This document shows, piece by piece, positions 52,144 through 59,556 of a stretch of DNA of 64,000 nt. The notes beneath the pieces are model-generated. The model did not search any database. It had not been told where the DNA came from and saw only the letters and a list, made by a program, of their open reading frames with translations. The position numbers were made by a program, and so were the translations under genes. Within the stretch, counting starts at the first letter, position 1, and the number at the start of each line of letters is the position of its first letter. The stretch is from Tenacibaculum sp. 190524A02b (GTDB taxonomy: Bacteria; Bacteroidota; Bacteroidia; Flavobacteriales; Flavobacteriaceae). Location: the NCBI RefSeq assembly GCF_964036645.1, contig NZ_OZ038525.1:1163501-1227500 (forward strand), in the 5' to 3' direction.

Positions 52144-52686
52144 TTAAGAACAAGGTGACTCACTATCGCAATCAGTTTTAGATTTAAAACCTATAATACT
52201 TCCTTTGCCTCCTTGTAAAACAGTACAACAACCTTCAAATAGTTCTTTCAGCTTCTTACGTCCTCGTTGAATTTTAGAGCGAACAGTTACATAGTTCATG
52301 TTAAGCTGTTCTGCTATTTCCTTTTGAGGTACTTCTTGTAGTTCTGACAAGGTCATTAATTCTCGGTATTCTTCAGGTAACTGATCAATAAAAGAGTTTA
52401 CACATTTACCCAATTCTATACTTGCATCTTCTTGCTCATCATGATTTAGGAAGGTATCATCTTCAATCGAATTAGTTTCTAATTGTTTTTTTCTATAATA
52501 ATCAGTAATCGTATTTTTAGCAATGGTATAAATCCAACTTTTAAGATTATCGACACCATTTTTATTTGATTTAGATAATTTTAAGAATACATCTTGAGTT
52601 AAATCTTCTGCATCTTCCTGATTACGTACGCGCTTTTTAACGTAACCTAGTAAAGGGTTATATAGTTGTACTATTTGATTTTGCAT
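52144..52686 (-). CDS. ECF sigma factor with Cys-rich C-terminal tail (SigZ-like)
   Basis: 180 residues. Region 2 (QNQIVQLYNPLLGYVKKRVRNQEDAEDLTQDVFLKL, WIYTIAKNTITDYYRKK) and region 4 (LPEEYRELMTLSELQEVPQKEIAEQLNMNYVTVRSKIQRGRKKLKELF) are complete. The tail after region 4 holds Cys153-Cys154, Cys173 and Cys179 (EGCC, DCDSESPCS), a likely thiol switch that replaces a separate anti-sigma factor. No anti-sigma gene is adjacent. Its start overlaps the MFS gene by 29 bases. It is probably the factor that reads the GCATCATTT-N10-CCGTCT sites around it, including the one for its own operon. Confidence 0.9.
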   Translation of the reverse strand: MQNQIVQLYNPLLGYVKKRVRNQEDAEDLTQDVFLKLSKSNKNGVDNLKSWIYTIAKNTITDYYRKKQLETNSIEDDTFLNHDEQEDASIELGKCVNSFIDQLPEEYRELMTLSELQEVPQKEIAEQLNMNYVTVRSKIQRGRKKLKELFEGCCTVLQGGKGSIIGFKSKTDCDSESPCS

Positions 52687-53827
52687 GTTGTATAATATAA
52701 TTGATGAATAGAATAGTAGCGATGATAAATAAAGATAAAAATAAGTAATTTGTTCCTAAAGTTTCAATAGCATAAATTCCTATAAGAGCGCCTATAGCAG
52801 CCCCTAAGTCCCACCAAGTGCTAACACTAGAAATAGCCTGTAAAGTATTTTCTTGCTGTTTAATAGCAACCAATGGCGAAAAGGTAACCACAATAGTATT
52901 ACATAAAAAGGCAAGTATAATACCCAAAATAGTTACTTCTACTGAAATTAAAAATAATGACGTTAAACATCCTAAAACAGCAATAGTAAATAGTTTTTCT
53001 GGTGGATAATGTAGTGTTAGCATTCCTCCAATAATGGAAAACAGAATAACAAACAATCGTTTTAATAATAAATAAAAAGCTACCAATGTTAGTAATTCAC
53101 TTGAAGTAAAACTAGTTGAACTTAATAAATGAGCTAAGGTAACTACCAAAATACCATCAATTGCAATAGATAAAATTAGTACTAAAAGGTTCATGGAATT
53201 TGGATAAAAAGTTACGCTACTTTTTACTTTTTCTAATACTTTTTCAGACGTAATATTGGGTAACAAATAGGCTAATAAAACCCCAAATAAACTAATTCCT
53301 GCAACTAAGAAAAAGCCATTTTCAACACCCAACTCTTTAATAACAGTGGGACCAAACCATAATATAAATAATGCTCCTATTGATTTTATACTTTGAGCTA
53401 ACCCAAATGCTAAACCCGATTTGTTTTTAGTTTTAGCAGCATAATTAAGCGTAGCTATTTTTAAACCAGAATAGCTTAATCCCCAAAAAATTCTGGCAAT
53501 TAAGAAAGCTATTAGCCCCAATTTAACCCCATACATAAGCGTAGTAATTACAGCTATTGACGAAGTAATTAATAACATATTTCTCATTCCTATCCGAATT
53601 ACGAGATTAGCAACATATGTGTTTGCTAAAATTCTTATAAAACGATTAATAGAAAGTAACATCCCAACAACAAAAGCCGAAAAGCCTAACTCCTTTCCAT
53701 AAATAGGTAAAACAGGATATAAAAGAGCATCTCCTAAGCCTGCAAAAGCCATAACACCACTTGCACGTAAAGCCCCTGTAAATAAGGGGCTTTGTTTTTT
53801 AAAAGTAATATATTTTGTTAGCAGCAT
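52658..53827 (-). CDS. MFS transporter
   Basis: I choose the ATG at 53827 (389 residues); the longer frame runs out of phase through the small CCG peptide gene. Twelve hydrophobic segments are predicted, with an MFS-like loop after helix two (RIGMRNMLL), GVMAFAGLGDALLYPVLPIYG at the start and WDLGAAIGALIGIYA late. It starts inside the last codons of the peptide gene and its end overlaps the sigma gene, so all three are one transcript. It may export a metal-thiol or oxidised product. No substrate motif is visible. Confidence 0.85.
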   Translation of the reverse strand: MLLTKYITFKKQSPLFTGALRASGVMAFAGLGDALLYPVLPIYGKELGFSAFVVGMLLSINRFIRILANTYVANLVIRIGMRNMLLITSSIAVITTLMYGVKLGLIAFLIARIFWGLSYSGLKIATLNYAAKTKNKSGLAFGLAQSIKSIGALFILWFGPTVIKELGVENGFFLVAGISLFGVLLAYLLPNITSEKVLEKVKSSVTFYPNSMNLLVLILSIAIDGILVVTLAHLLSSTSFTSSELLTLVAFYLLLKRLFVILFSIIGGMLTLHYPPEKLFTIAVLGCLTSLFLISVEVTILGIILAFLCNTIVVTFSPLVAIKQQENTLQAISSVSTWWDLGAAIGALIGIYAIETLGTNYLFLSLFIIATILFINYIIQHAKSNSTTI

Positions 53828-53979
53828 CCACCTCCTGTTTGTGGTGTTTCTTTTACTTTTGGAGCAGGACCACAACAAGAACTTTTTACTGGTTCTACTT
53901 TTACAGGAGTTGATCCACAACATCCTCCACTTTGCTTAACTGTTGTTTCTGTTGTTGTGTTTACGTTTCTTGTTTTCAT
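53818..53979 (-). CDS. Small Cys-Cys peptide (53 residues)
   Basis: The minus-strand frame starts at ATG 53979 and gives a short, Thr/Pro/Lys-rich peptide with three double-Cys motifs: GGCCG, SSCCGP and GGGCC at the very end. There is no signal peptide or membrane segment. The stop codon overlaps the start of the MFS gene (10-base overlap), and a putative ECF promoter lies 44 bp upstream; both argue for a real gene. The CC pairs are suited to bind a thiophilic metal or metalloid, and the same GGGCCG element ends the flavoprotein encoded next. A metallochaperone role is inference. Confidence 0.8.
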   Translation of the reverse strand: MKTRNVNTTTETTVKQSGGCCGSTPVKVEPVKSSCCGPAPKVKETPQTGGGCC

Positions 53980-54022
53980 TTCTTTAATATTTATAAGGTT
54001 ATTATTTATTTTCTATTAACTA

Positions 54023-54047
54023 AGACGGACATTTTATGAAATGATGC
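54023..54047 (-). promoter_or_regulatory. Putative ECF promoter, site 4
   Basis: On the minus strand: GCATCATTT-N10-CCGTCT. It is upstream of the CCG peptide-MFS-sigma operon, so the sigma factor would control its own expression. Confidence 0.7.
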
Positions 54048-54059
54048 GCTATTTTTTGG

Positions 54060-55460
54060 TTATCCGCAACATCCACCTCCCATTTGTGGTGTTTCAAATC
54101 CAGATACAACAGATTCTTTTTCAGGAATTCCACAAGCGGCCTCTGTGTTTACTGTTTCTTCTTCTGAACCACAGCATCCACCTCCAGCAGTTTCTCCACC
54201 AATTCCGAGATTTGAACTACAAACTCCCGTTTCAGGAAGATTTAACTCAACACGCTCTGCAGCCTCAATATCACCAGCTAAATAAGCTACTATAGAGCGT
54301 ACTTGCTCATATCCTGTAGCCATTAAAAATGTTGGAGCTCTACCATAACTTTTAGAACCTACGATGTAAAAATCTTTTTCTGGATGACGTAATTCTTTTT
54401 CGCCGTGAGGTCTTACTGTTCCACAACTATGAATATTAGGGTCTATAAGTTCGGCCAAATCAAATACTGACTCTAAAGATGAATCTAAATCTATTCGGAC
54501 CTCTCTAATCATATCTAGATTAGGGCGTGAACCTGTATTACTTATAATTTCATCAACATTTTTAATAGCTTTCATCTCACCATTTAAATCACCAATAACC
54601 TGAATACCTCTTTCTTCTTTTGTCAATTTTAAAATATGGAAAGGTGTATAAACATTTAATTTACCACTATTAACCAATTGTTCAATTCTAATACCTAAAG
54701 CTCCTCTGGCTTCTAAGGCATCATCCTGCTTTCCTCCATACACCTTATCCATACTATCTTTTCTTAAGATCCAGTTTAATTGAGTTTCAGGATATTCTTT
54801 CTGAATTTCTGCTAAATCTAATAAGGCATTAATAGCTGAATGCCCACCACCTACAACTGCTATATTTTTATTTTTGTAACGTTCTAAATGATCTTCTTTT
54901 ACATTAGGTATACCGTAAAAAATATGATCTGCCAATTCTTGCTCACCTTCAGCATATACACCACCTGAGCCTATAGGGTTTGGTTGATTCCAAGTTCCAG
55001 TAGCATCAATAACTCCTTTTGCTTCATAATAATTAATAACTTCATTTTCTTTCACTTTTATTGAAAATGGTTTATCCTCTCGTCCCCAAGTTTTTACTTT
55101 ATCTAAACCTTTTCTTCCTACAGAGAGTACTTTAGCGTTTAAATGTATATTTGGCTTAATTTGAGGTAAATTTGCAAGTGGCCTAAAATAATCCTCAACT
55201 AATTCTTTTCCTGTTGGTAAACCTTCTTCATCTGGAGCGATCCAATTAGTTTGTTCTAAAAGCTCCTTTGCGGCTTTATCTATATTATACTTCCAGGGAG
55301 AAAATACACGAACGTGACTCCAAGACAACATGTTTTGTCCTACAGATTGTCCTGCTTCAAATACAATAAAAGGAATGTTTTTTATGGTTAAATGTGCAGC
55401 AGCAGCTAACCCTACTGGTCCGCCACCGATTATTGCTATGGGTAAATTATTATTTTGCAT
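54060..55460 (-). CDS. Flavoprotein (NAD(P)-binding monooxygenase-like) with CCG-rich C-terminal tail
   Basis: 466 residues. FAD site IIGGGPVGLAAAAHL (residues 10-24), the SWSHVRVFSPWKYN segment, IDATGTWNQP, a second nucleotide fold IAVVGGGHSAINALL, and SNTGSRPNLDMIREVR and FYIVGSKSYGRAPTFLMATGYEQVRSI. The body is a two-fold flavin oxidoreductase. The last 60 residues form an unstructured tail with six Cys: GVCSS, GGGCCG, AACG and a terminal GGGCCG, the same motif as in the 53-residue peptide. The tail may deliver a bound metal or metalloid to the flavin site, which is inference. A putative ECF promoter lies 29 bp upstream. Confidence 0.85.
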   Translation of the reverse strand: MQNNNLPIAIIGGGPVGLAAAAHLTIKNIPFIVFEAGQSVGQNMLSWSHVRVFSPWKYNIDKAAKELLEQTNWIAPDEEGLPTGKELVEDYFRPLANLPQIKPNIHLNAKVLSVGRKGLDKVKTWGREDKPFSIKVKENEVINYYEAKGVIDATGTWNQPNPIGSGGVYAEGEQELADHIFYGIPNVKEDHLERYKNKNIAVVGGGHSAINALLDLAEIQKEYPETQLNWILRKDSMDKVYGGKQDDALEARGALGIRIEQLVNSGKLNVYTPFHILKLTKEERGIQVIGDLNGEMKAIKNVDEIISNTGSRPNLDMIREVRIDLDSSLESVFDLAELIDPNIHSCGTVRPHGEKELRHPEKDFYIVGSKSYGRAPTFLMATGYEQVRSIVAYLAGDIEAAERVELNLPETGVCSSNLGIGGETAGGGCCGSEEETVNTEAACGIPEKESVVSGFETPQMGGGCCG

Positions 55461-55488
55461 CTCTTTTAAATTTTATATTCACTCTCCT

Positions 55489-55513
55489 AGACGGAGTTTT
55501 TTTTAAATGATGC
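55489..55513 (-). promoter_or_regulatory. Putative ECF promoter, site 5
   Basis: On the minus strand: GCATCATTT-N10-CCGTCT, identical to site 4 in both boxes. It is upstream of the CCG-tailed flavoprotein gene. Confidence 0.7.
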
Positions 55514-55888
55514 AGTTTTTTTATTTTTTTATAATTAAAAAGTCGTCATGACGAACCACAGCAAAGTGATCTGTTTATTAAGATACAGAATACTTAGTAC
55601 CCTCTTTCGTTACTGACATATGATTCATCGTAGACTGTATAAATTACTTATTAAGACTAGTCATTATAATTAGAACATAGCAGACCTGAAAACTGACTGT
55701 CACAAAATTCCATTTCACTACATTTTTTCATAGTGACATGATTATCATACTCATTTCACTCGTAAGGAGAGCTTTTGTAAAAAGAGAAACTCCTTATATA
55801 AATATTCTCAAGAGTATGGTTTAAATTATGAGTACATAAAACGAAAATATTTGGTTTAATCAAAGAAGACTAAATAATGAATAGAAAA

Positions 55889-55920
55889 AGCCCAACACTA
55901 TCTAAAATTAGTATTGAGCT
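55889..55920 (-). terminator. Terminator of the 422-residue protein gene
   Basis: On the minus strand a 12-bp stem (AGCTCAATACTA with TAGTGTTGGGCT, G-U pairs included) is followed by TTTTT. It lies 26 bp after the stop codon. Confidence 0.75.
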
Positions 55921-55945
55921 GGTTTATCAATTAATTATAATGATT

Positions 55946-57214
55946 TTAATGTCGTCTATGATTCATCATCGGACAAATACTTTCATTTGACTTTTTGTTT
56001 ACTTCTTCCTGACTATCAATGTCTGTTGGTAATTTGATAGATGGTAAACGTCTATCTAACGGAATGTCTTTTTCACGTCGTAAAGTATTTACTTGTATAT
56101 GTGGCCATAATGTTGTTCCTCCATCTGATCCAAATTGAAATTCAAAATCTACAATTTGTTCATATTGCAATTGTTCTATCAATCCTCCAAATTCTTCATC
56201 ATACACCTCCTCTATCCACATACGATAACGCATACGAACTACTCTACAATAACGCTCAATCATTGGGTTATTGATAACTCCTCCTTGAACTCCAGTGTTA
56301 TGCAAAGAATCTAATTCAATCATATCATAGCTCTTGAATGCAAGTCCATCGTTGGCATCTGATAATTTTAAATTAGGTTGTACGGTATATGGAAACTTTG
56401 CTCCAAATTGATCGTAATTAAAGATTTTCTCGAAATATGCACGACCACTGTTCACTCCTCCTGGTTCTTGATCTTCACGAGGCAATTCTGTCCATGTTGG
56501 TTTCTCACGAGATCCTGCAATTAAATCTTTTTCTGGGTTGATTCCCATCGTTGGAGATACTGCTAAATATTGTTGTTCCCAAAGGTCTGCAATATGTGGA
56601 GCTTCCCCTTCCTTTGATTCCGTAATATTTCCTGTTAAGTGAATAGTTGTACCATGTGGAATCACCCCTGAACGAGAAATCTGATAAGGTGGTACAAACT
56701 GAGGACCTAATTCCCCTGGACCAATTACAGGCTCTCCTCCATCTGTTTTTACCGATTCTTCATCTGAGGTGTGCTTGTACATAGTTGGTGGGTGTTGGTA
56801 TGGACTATCTTCCTTCCAAGGCATTTCATGATCTCCTAGCCACAAGTACATTCCGTCTTCAAAGTGTTGTAAATCGTCATTATCATCTATAATCGCTGTT
56901 TCATATTTAACAGCACCGTTAAATTGCTCATTAGATCCTGCACGATTACGGACTGGGGCGTTTACCTGCGTAAATTTAAGTTGTTCTGTGTATACTTGTG
57001 ATTTGAAATGGAAAACACCAAAAATGGTTTCAGAAGATGTTCCTGGTGATGGCATTGGTGTGGTATGTAATCCTGTTGGACCTCCTTTCCAGTTGACCCA
57101 AGTACCATGGAGTTTAGATAAGATTCCGTGTTGTGTTCCATTATTAGGTTCAGTTGGTAATTCTTTGGGTAATTCCTTATAAGGCCTTACTGATGATTTT
57201 TGAGTTTTTTTCAT
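55946..57214 (-). CDS. Large protein of unknown function beside an L-amino-acid oxidase
   Basis: 422 residues, no signal peptide or membrane helix. I do not recognise a characterised family. It begins with a Pro-rich stretch, then LSKLHGTWVNWKGGPTGLHTTPMPSPG, which has the HGTW start seen in some lipocalin- or nitrobindin-like barrels, and SETIFGVFHFKSQVYTEQLKF. Other distinctive parts are NRAGSNEQFNGAVKYETAI, GMYLWLGDHEMPW, SGVIPHGTTIHLTGN and, near the end, VDFEFQFGSDGGTTLWPHIQVNTL. Several His and Trp residues could bind haem or a metal. It is 223 bp after the oxidase gene on the same strand with its own terminator. It might deal with peroxide or product of the oxidase; that is a guess. 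Confidence 0.8.
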   Translation of the reverse strand: MKKTQKSSVRPYKELPKELPTEPNNGTQHGILSKLHGTWVNWKGGPTGLHTTPMPSPGTSSETIFGVFHFKSQVYTEQLKFTQVNAPVRNRAGSNEQFNGAVKYETAIIDDNDDLQHFEDGMYLWLGDHEMPWKEDSPYQHPPTMYKHTSDEESVKTDGGEPVIGPGELGPQFVPPYQISRSGVIPHGTTIHLTGNITESKEGEAPHIADLWEQQYLAVSPTMGINPEKDLIAGSREKPTWTELPREDQEPGGVNSGRAYFEKIFNYDQFGAKFPYTVQPNLKLSDANDGLAFKSYDMIELDSLHNTGVQGGVINNPMIERYCRVVRMRYRMWIEEVYDEEFGGLIEQLQYEQIVDFEFQFGSDGGTTLWPHIQVNTLRREKDIPLDRRLPSIKLPTDIDSQEEVNKKSNESICPMMNHRRH

Positions 57215-57437
57215 GATAAGTTAGTTTTTAGTTATTGTTTGTTTATACGTTATATCATTTTCGAAATATAATCTTGTACACTTAAAAAGGAGTCATTACG
57301 AATGTAGTGCAACGAAATGAAGTAATCTCATCATCGATTTACAGATCGCTCCATACCACGCAATGACGTTACCTCAATTAGTTAACCTTTACAGAACTGA
57401 CATTATATTCGAAAAATTTAATTGCAAAACGTATTAT
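57215..57437. repeat. Gap with a family B palindromic repeat
   Basis: The segment 57292-57367 starts GTCATTACGAATG and ends CACGCAATGAC, with ACGAAATGAAGTAATCTC and AGATCGCTCC between: an imperfect palindrome of the GTCATTGCGAG type. It separates the oxidase gene from the gene of unknown function. Confidence 0.6.
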
Positions 57438-59537
57438 TTAAGCTGGACAGATAAAAGGATATTCCTTATCATCTATGAGTTTTTCTATATTAAAGAAATC
57501 ATTTAACACAGATTCTGCAGTACAGAAAGCTCCTTCTACCCAAGCTTGATCGTTAGAATAGGTAGATCCTACAATAAATAAATTACTGTCCTTACCTTTT
57601 ACTAAAGATGATGGTTTACGAATTTTTTGCTGAACATCTCCAATGTTATAATGTGAGAAATAGGCATGATAACCAGCGTTAAAAGGTGGTAAAGACCAAT
57701 CCATATACTTGGTTTCTAAAGGCTCTGGAATGGCAGTAAAATTAGCTTCTGAACCAAAATGCAAGGTAGCCAATTGTTGACGTAACATTTTTACCATGAT
57801 TGCTGGTGCTTTACGAGGTCCTTGTAAAGGTTGTGTATCTTGAGATTCAGCAACTTTACGTTCTCTATTTGGTCCAATTTCTAAGGCTTTCCAGAAAGTA
57901 GTATAACGGATATCGTCATAACTTGCTAGTATTCCGTAAATCTTTTTACCTTTTTTATCTCGTGCATTATCTCCAAAGTACACCACTTGTCTAATAGGCA
58001 TGTCTGTAGCACTTGGTCCAATAGTATCTAAATGCGCAACTGTTGTTATTTGTTGTTTTTCTTCATAGGTAAAACTTGCTTCTACTATGGTTTCCGCTGC
58101 TTCTAAAAAAGCCGCTTTTGTATCATAGCTTACTTCTATCAAAGAAGTTACCGAGTTATCATACGCTTTATTATTATTTTCTGCTTCTTGTTTTGCTTTT
58201 GCAGCTTCTGAATTTGCTTTTTCAATGGCTTTTAAGTACTTATTTGGAAATTTATCCTTCTTTAATTGCTTAATGCCTTGTTGCGTTAAAAAGTAGCTGT
58301 TTAATTTAGCTGGATATTTTGGTGGTGATGGAATATCATCTCTCCACCATGGTGAATCAAAGAACATTCCTATTTTATATGAGGGCTGCATTAAAACAGA
58401 TTCTAAATACAACTGTACTTTATTGTCGTTTAAAACATCAAAATCACCTCTTTTTTTGTTCATATAACGCGTAGCTTGAGCAACTAAATCAATAGCATAT
58501 CTACCCATAGCTAAGAAAGCAGCATCGCATTTTTTTGCATCTAATTCTTTAGTAGGTTCTTCCCTGCTTGCTGTTGTGTAATGAATTATGTTTTTATTCT
58601 CTAAAATAGAACGTAACCTTGTATTTGGATAATATTCAAAGTTGATTCCTTTTTCTTTTGCTAGTTTTACAATTTCCTGAAAAAGTGTAGAAAAAATACC
58701 CGAATAACCAATAGTTAAGGTTTTATAAAGTGTTCCTGGTGTAAATTCATTATTCACTTCAAAAGATTGTGCAGAGTTACTATTCACTACATTTGATGAA
58801 TATCCATTTCCATCTGCTAAATAACTAAAACCTTCTTGTCCTAAAACATCGTAAGCTAAATTCCAATACCCGATGTCTTTTATTTTTTGTCCTTTTTCAA
58901 AGATTGATGCTTCACCTAAATCTTTGGTTATTTTACCTTCTTCATAAAATTTACACCATTCGTTTCTTGTTGGTGGTAAAGCATCGTCAGAAACATCTAT
59001 TCCAACACTTTCAATTTTAGTAAAACCGTCATCTGGTCCAGAATTGGCACCATAATTATTTACATTATAAGGTGCAGGGTTATTCGAATCAATTTCCGAA
59101 GTATACATGTTTTTGGCTCTTAATGATAAAAGCGGATCACTAGCTTCATTAAAGGGCACTGAATATTTCTCTAGACCAATTTCGCTAATAGTTTTGGTAA
59201 CCAATCTGTGCCCTGGATTATTTCCATCATTTGGATTAGGGTTGTTTTTTGTCTTCTTATAATCCCAAGCAGAATAACGCATTCCTCCTAATTCTAAATA
59301 AGAAGCATCGGGGTCATCTTTATAATGCCATGTGCATACTCTAGCTCCTGCAGCTCTGGTACCTTTTTCTTCTTTTGAAAATTGATATTTCCCCCAATCG
59401 TATAATTCTAGTGTATCGCCTTTTTGTAAGTTTTTAGAAGTGTCTTTTGCGTTGGCTGGCTTTCCTTGAAGTAATCTCCATGCGGTGTATAAACCAGCTG
59501 CTCCTGCGCCAAAAATTGAATAGGTTTTATTTTCCAT
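57438..59537 (-). CDS. FAD-dependent L-amino-acid oxidase-like protein
   Basis: 699 residues, no signal peptide. N-terminal FAD fold IFGAGAAGLYTAWRL (residues 8-22), then ELGGMRY (82-88), the substrate/FAD motif of L-amino-acid oxidases and monoamine oxidases. The C-terminus carries the second FAD motif (NLFIVGSTYSNDQAWVEGAF). The length is close to that of bacterial glutamate/lysine oxidases rather than the 500-residue tryptophan oxidases. The reaction would be L-amino acid + O2 + H2O to 2-oxo acid + NH3 + H2O2. A central Ala/Lys/Gln-rich stretch (KAIEKANSEAAKAKQEAENN) looks like a coiled coil. It follows the 2-oxoacid decarboxylase gene by 19 bp, so the two act in sequence. Confidence 0.85.
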   Translation of the reverse strand: MENKTYSIFGAGAAGLYTAWRLLQGKPANAKDTSKNLQKGDTLELYDWGKYQFSKEEKGTRAAGARVCTWHYKDDPDASYLELGGMRYSAWDYKKTKNNPNPNDGNNPGHRLVTKTISEIGLEKYSVPFNEASDPLLSLRAKNMYTSEIDSNNPAPYNVNNYGANSGPDDGFTKIESVGIDVSDDALPPTRNEWCKFYEEGKITKDLGEASIFEKGQKIKDIGYWNLAYDVLGQEGFSYLADGNGYSSNVVNSNSAQSFEVNNEFTPGTLYKTLTIGYSGIFSTLFQEIVKLAKEKGINFEYYPNTRLRSILENKNIIHYTTASREEPTKELDAKKCDAAFLAMGRYAIDLVAQATRYMNKKRGDFDVLNDNKVQLYLESVLMQPSYKIGMFFDSPWWRDDIPSPPKYPAKLNSYFLTQQGIKQLKKDKFPNKYLKAIEKANSEAAKAKQEAENNNKAYDNSVTSLIEVSYDTKAAFLEAAETIVEASFTYEEKQQITTVAHLDTIGPSATDMPIRQVVYFGDNARDKKGKKIYGILASYDDIRYTTFWKALEIGPNRERKVAESQDTQPLQGPRKAPAIMVKMLRQQLATLHFGSEANFTAIPEPLETKYMDWSLPPFNAGYHAYFSHYNIGDVQQKIRKPSSLVKGKDSNLFIVGSTYSNDQAWVEGAFCTAESVLNDFFNIEKLIDDKEYPFICPA

Positions 59538-59556
59538 TGTGAATATATTTAGTTGA

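Larger units (their letters stand above)
55461..55945. other. 485 bp intergenic region
   Basis: It holds a putative ECF promoter, decayed repeat sequences (GTCATGACGAACCACAG near 55544; TGTCACAAAATTCCATTTCAC and CATTTCACTCGTAAGGAG near 55708-55770) and the terminator of the next gene. No coding frame is convincing. Confidence 0.6.

Noticed and set aside
53828..53923. Longer N-terminus for the MFS transporter
   Set aside because: The added 32 residues are the out-of-phase reading of the Cys-rich peptide gene and lack a membrane or signal pattern.
57438..59537. Quinoprotein lysine oxidase (LodA type)
   Set aside because: The sequence has FAD-binding GxGxxG and ELGGMRY motifs of flavin oxidases.
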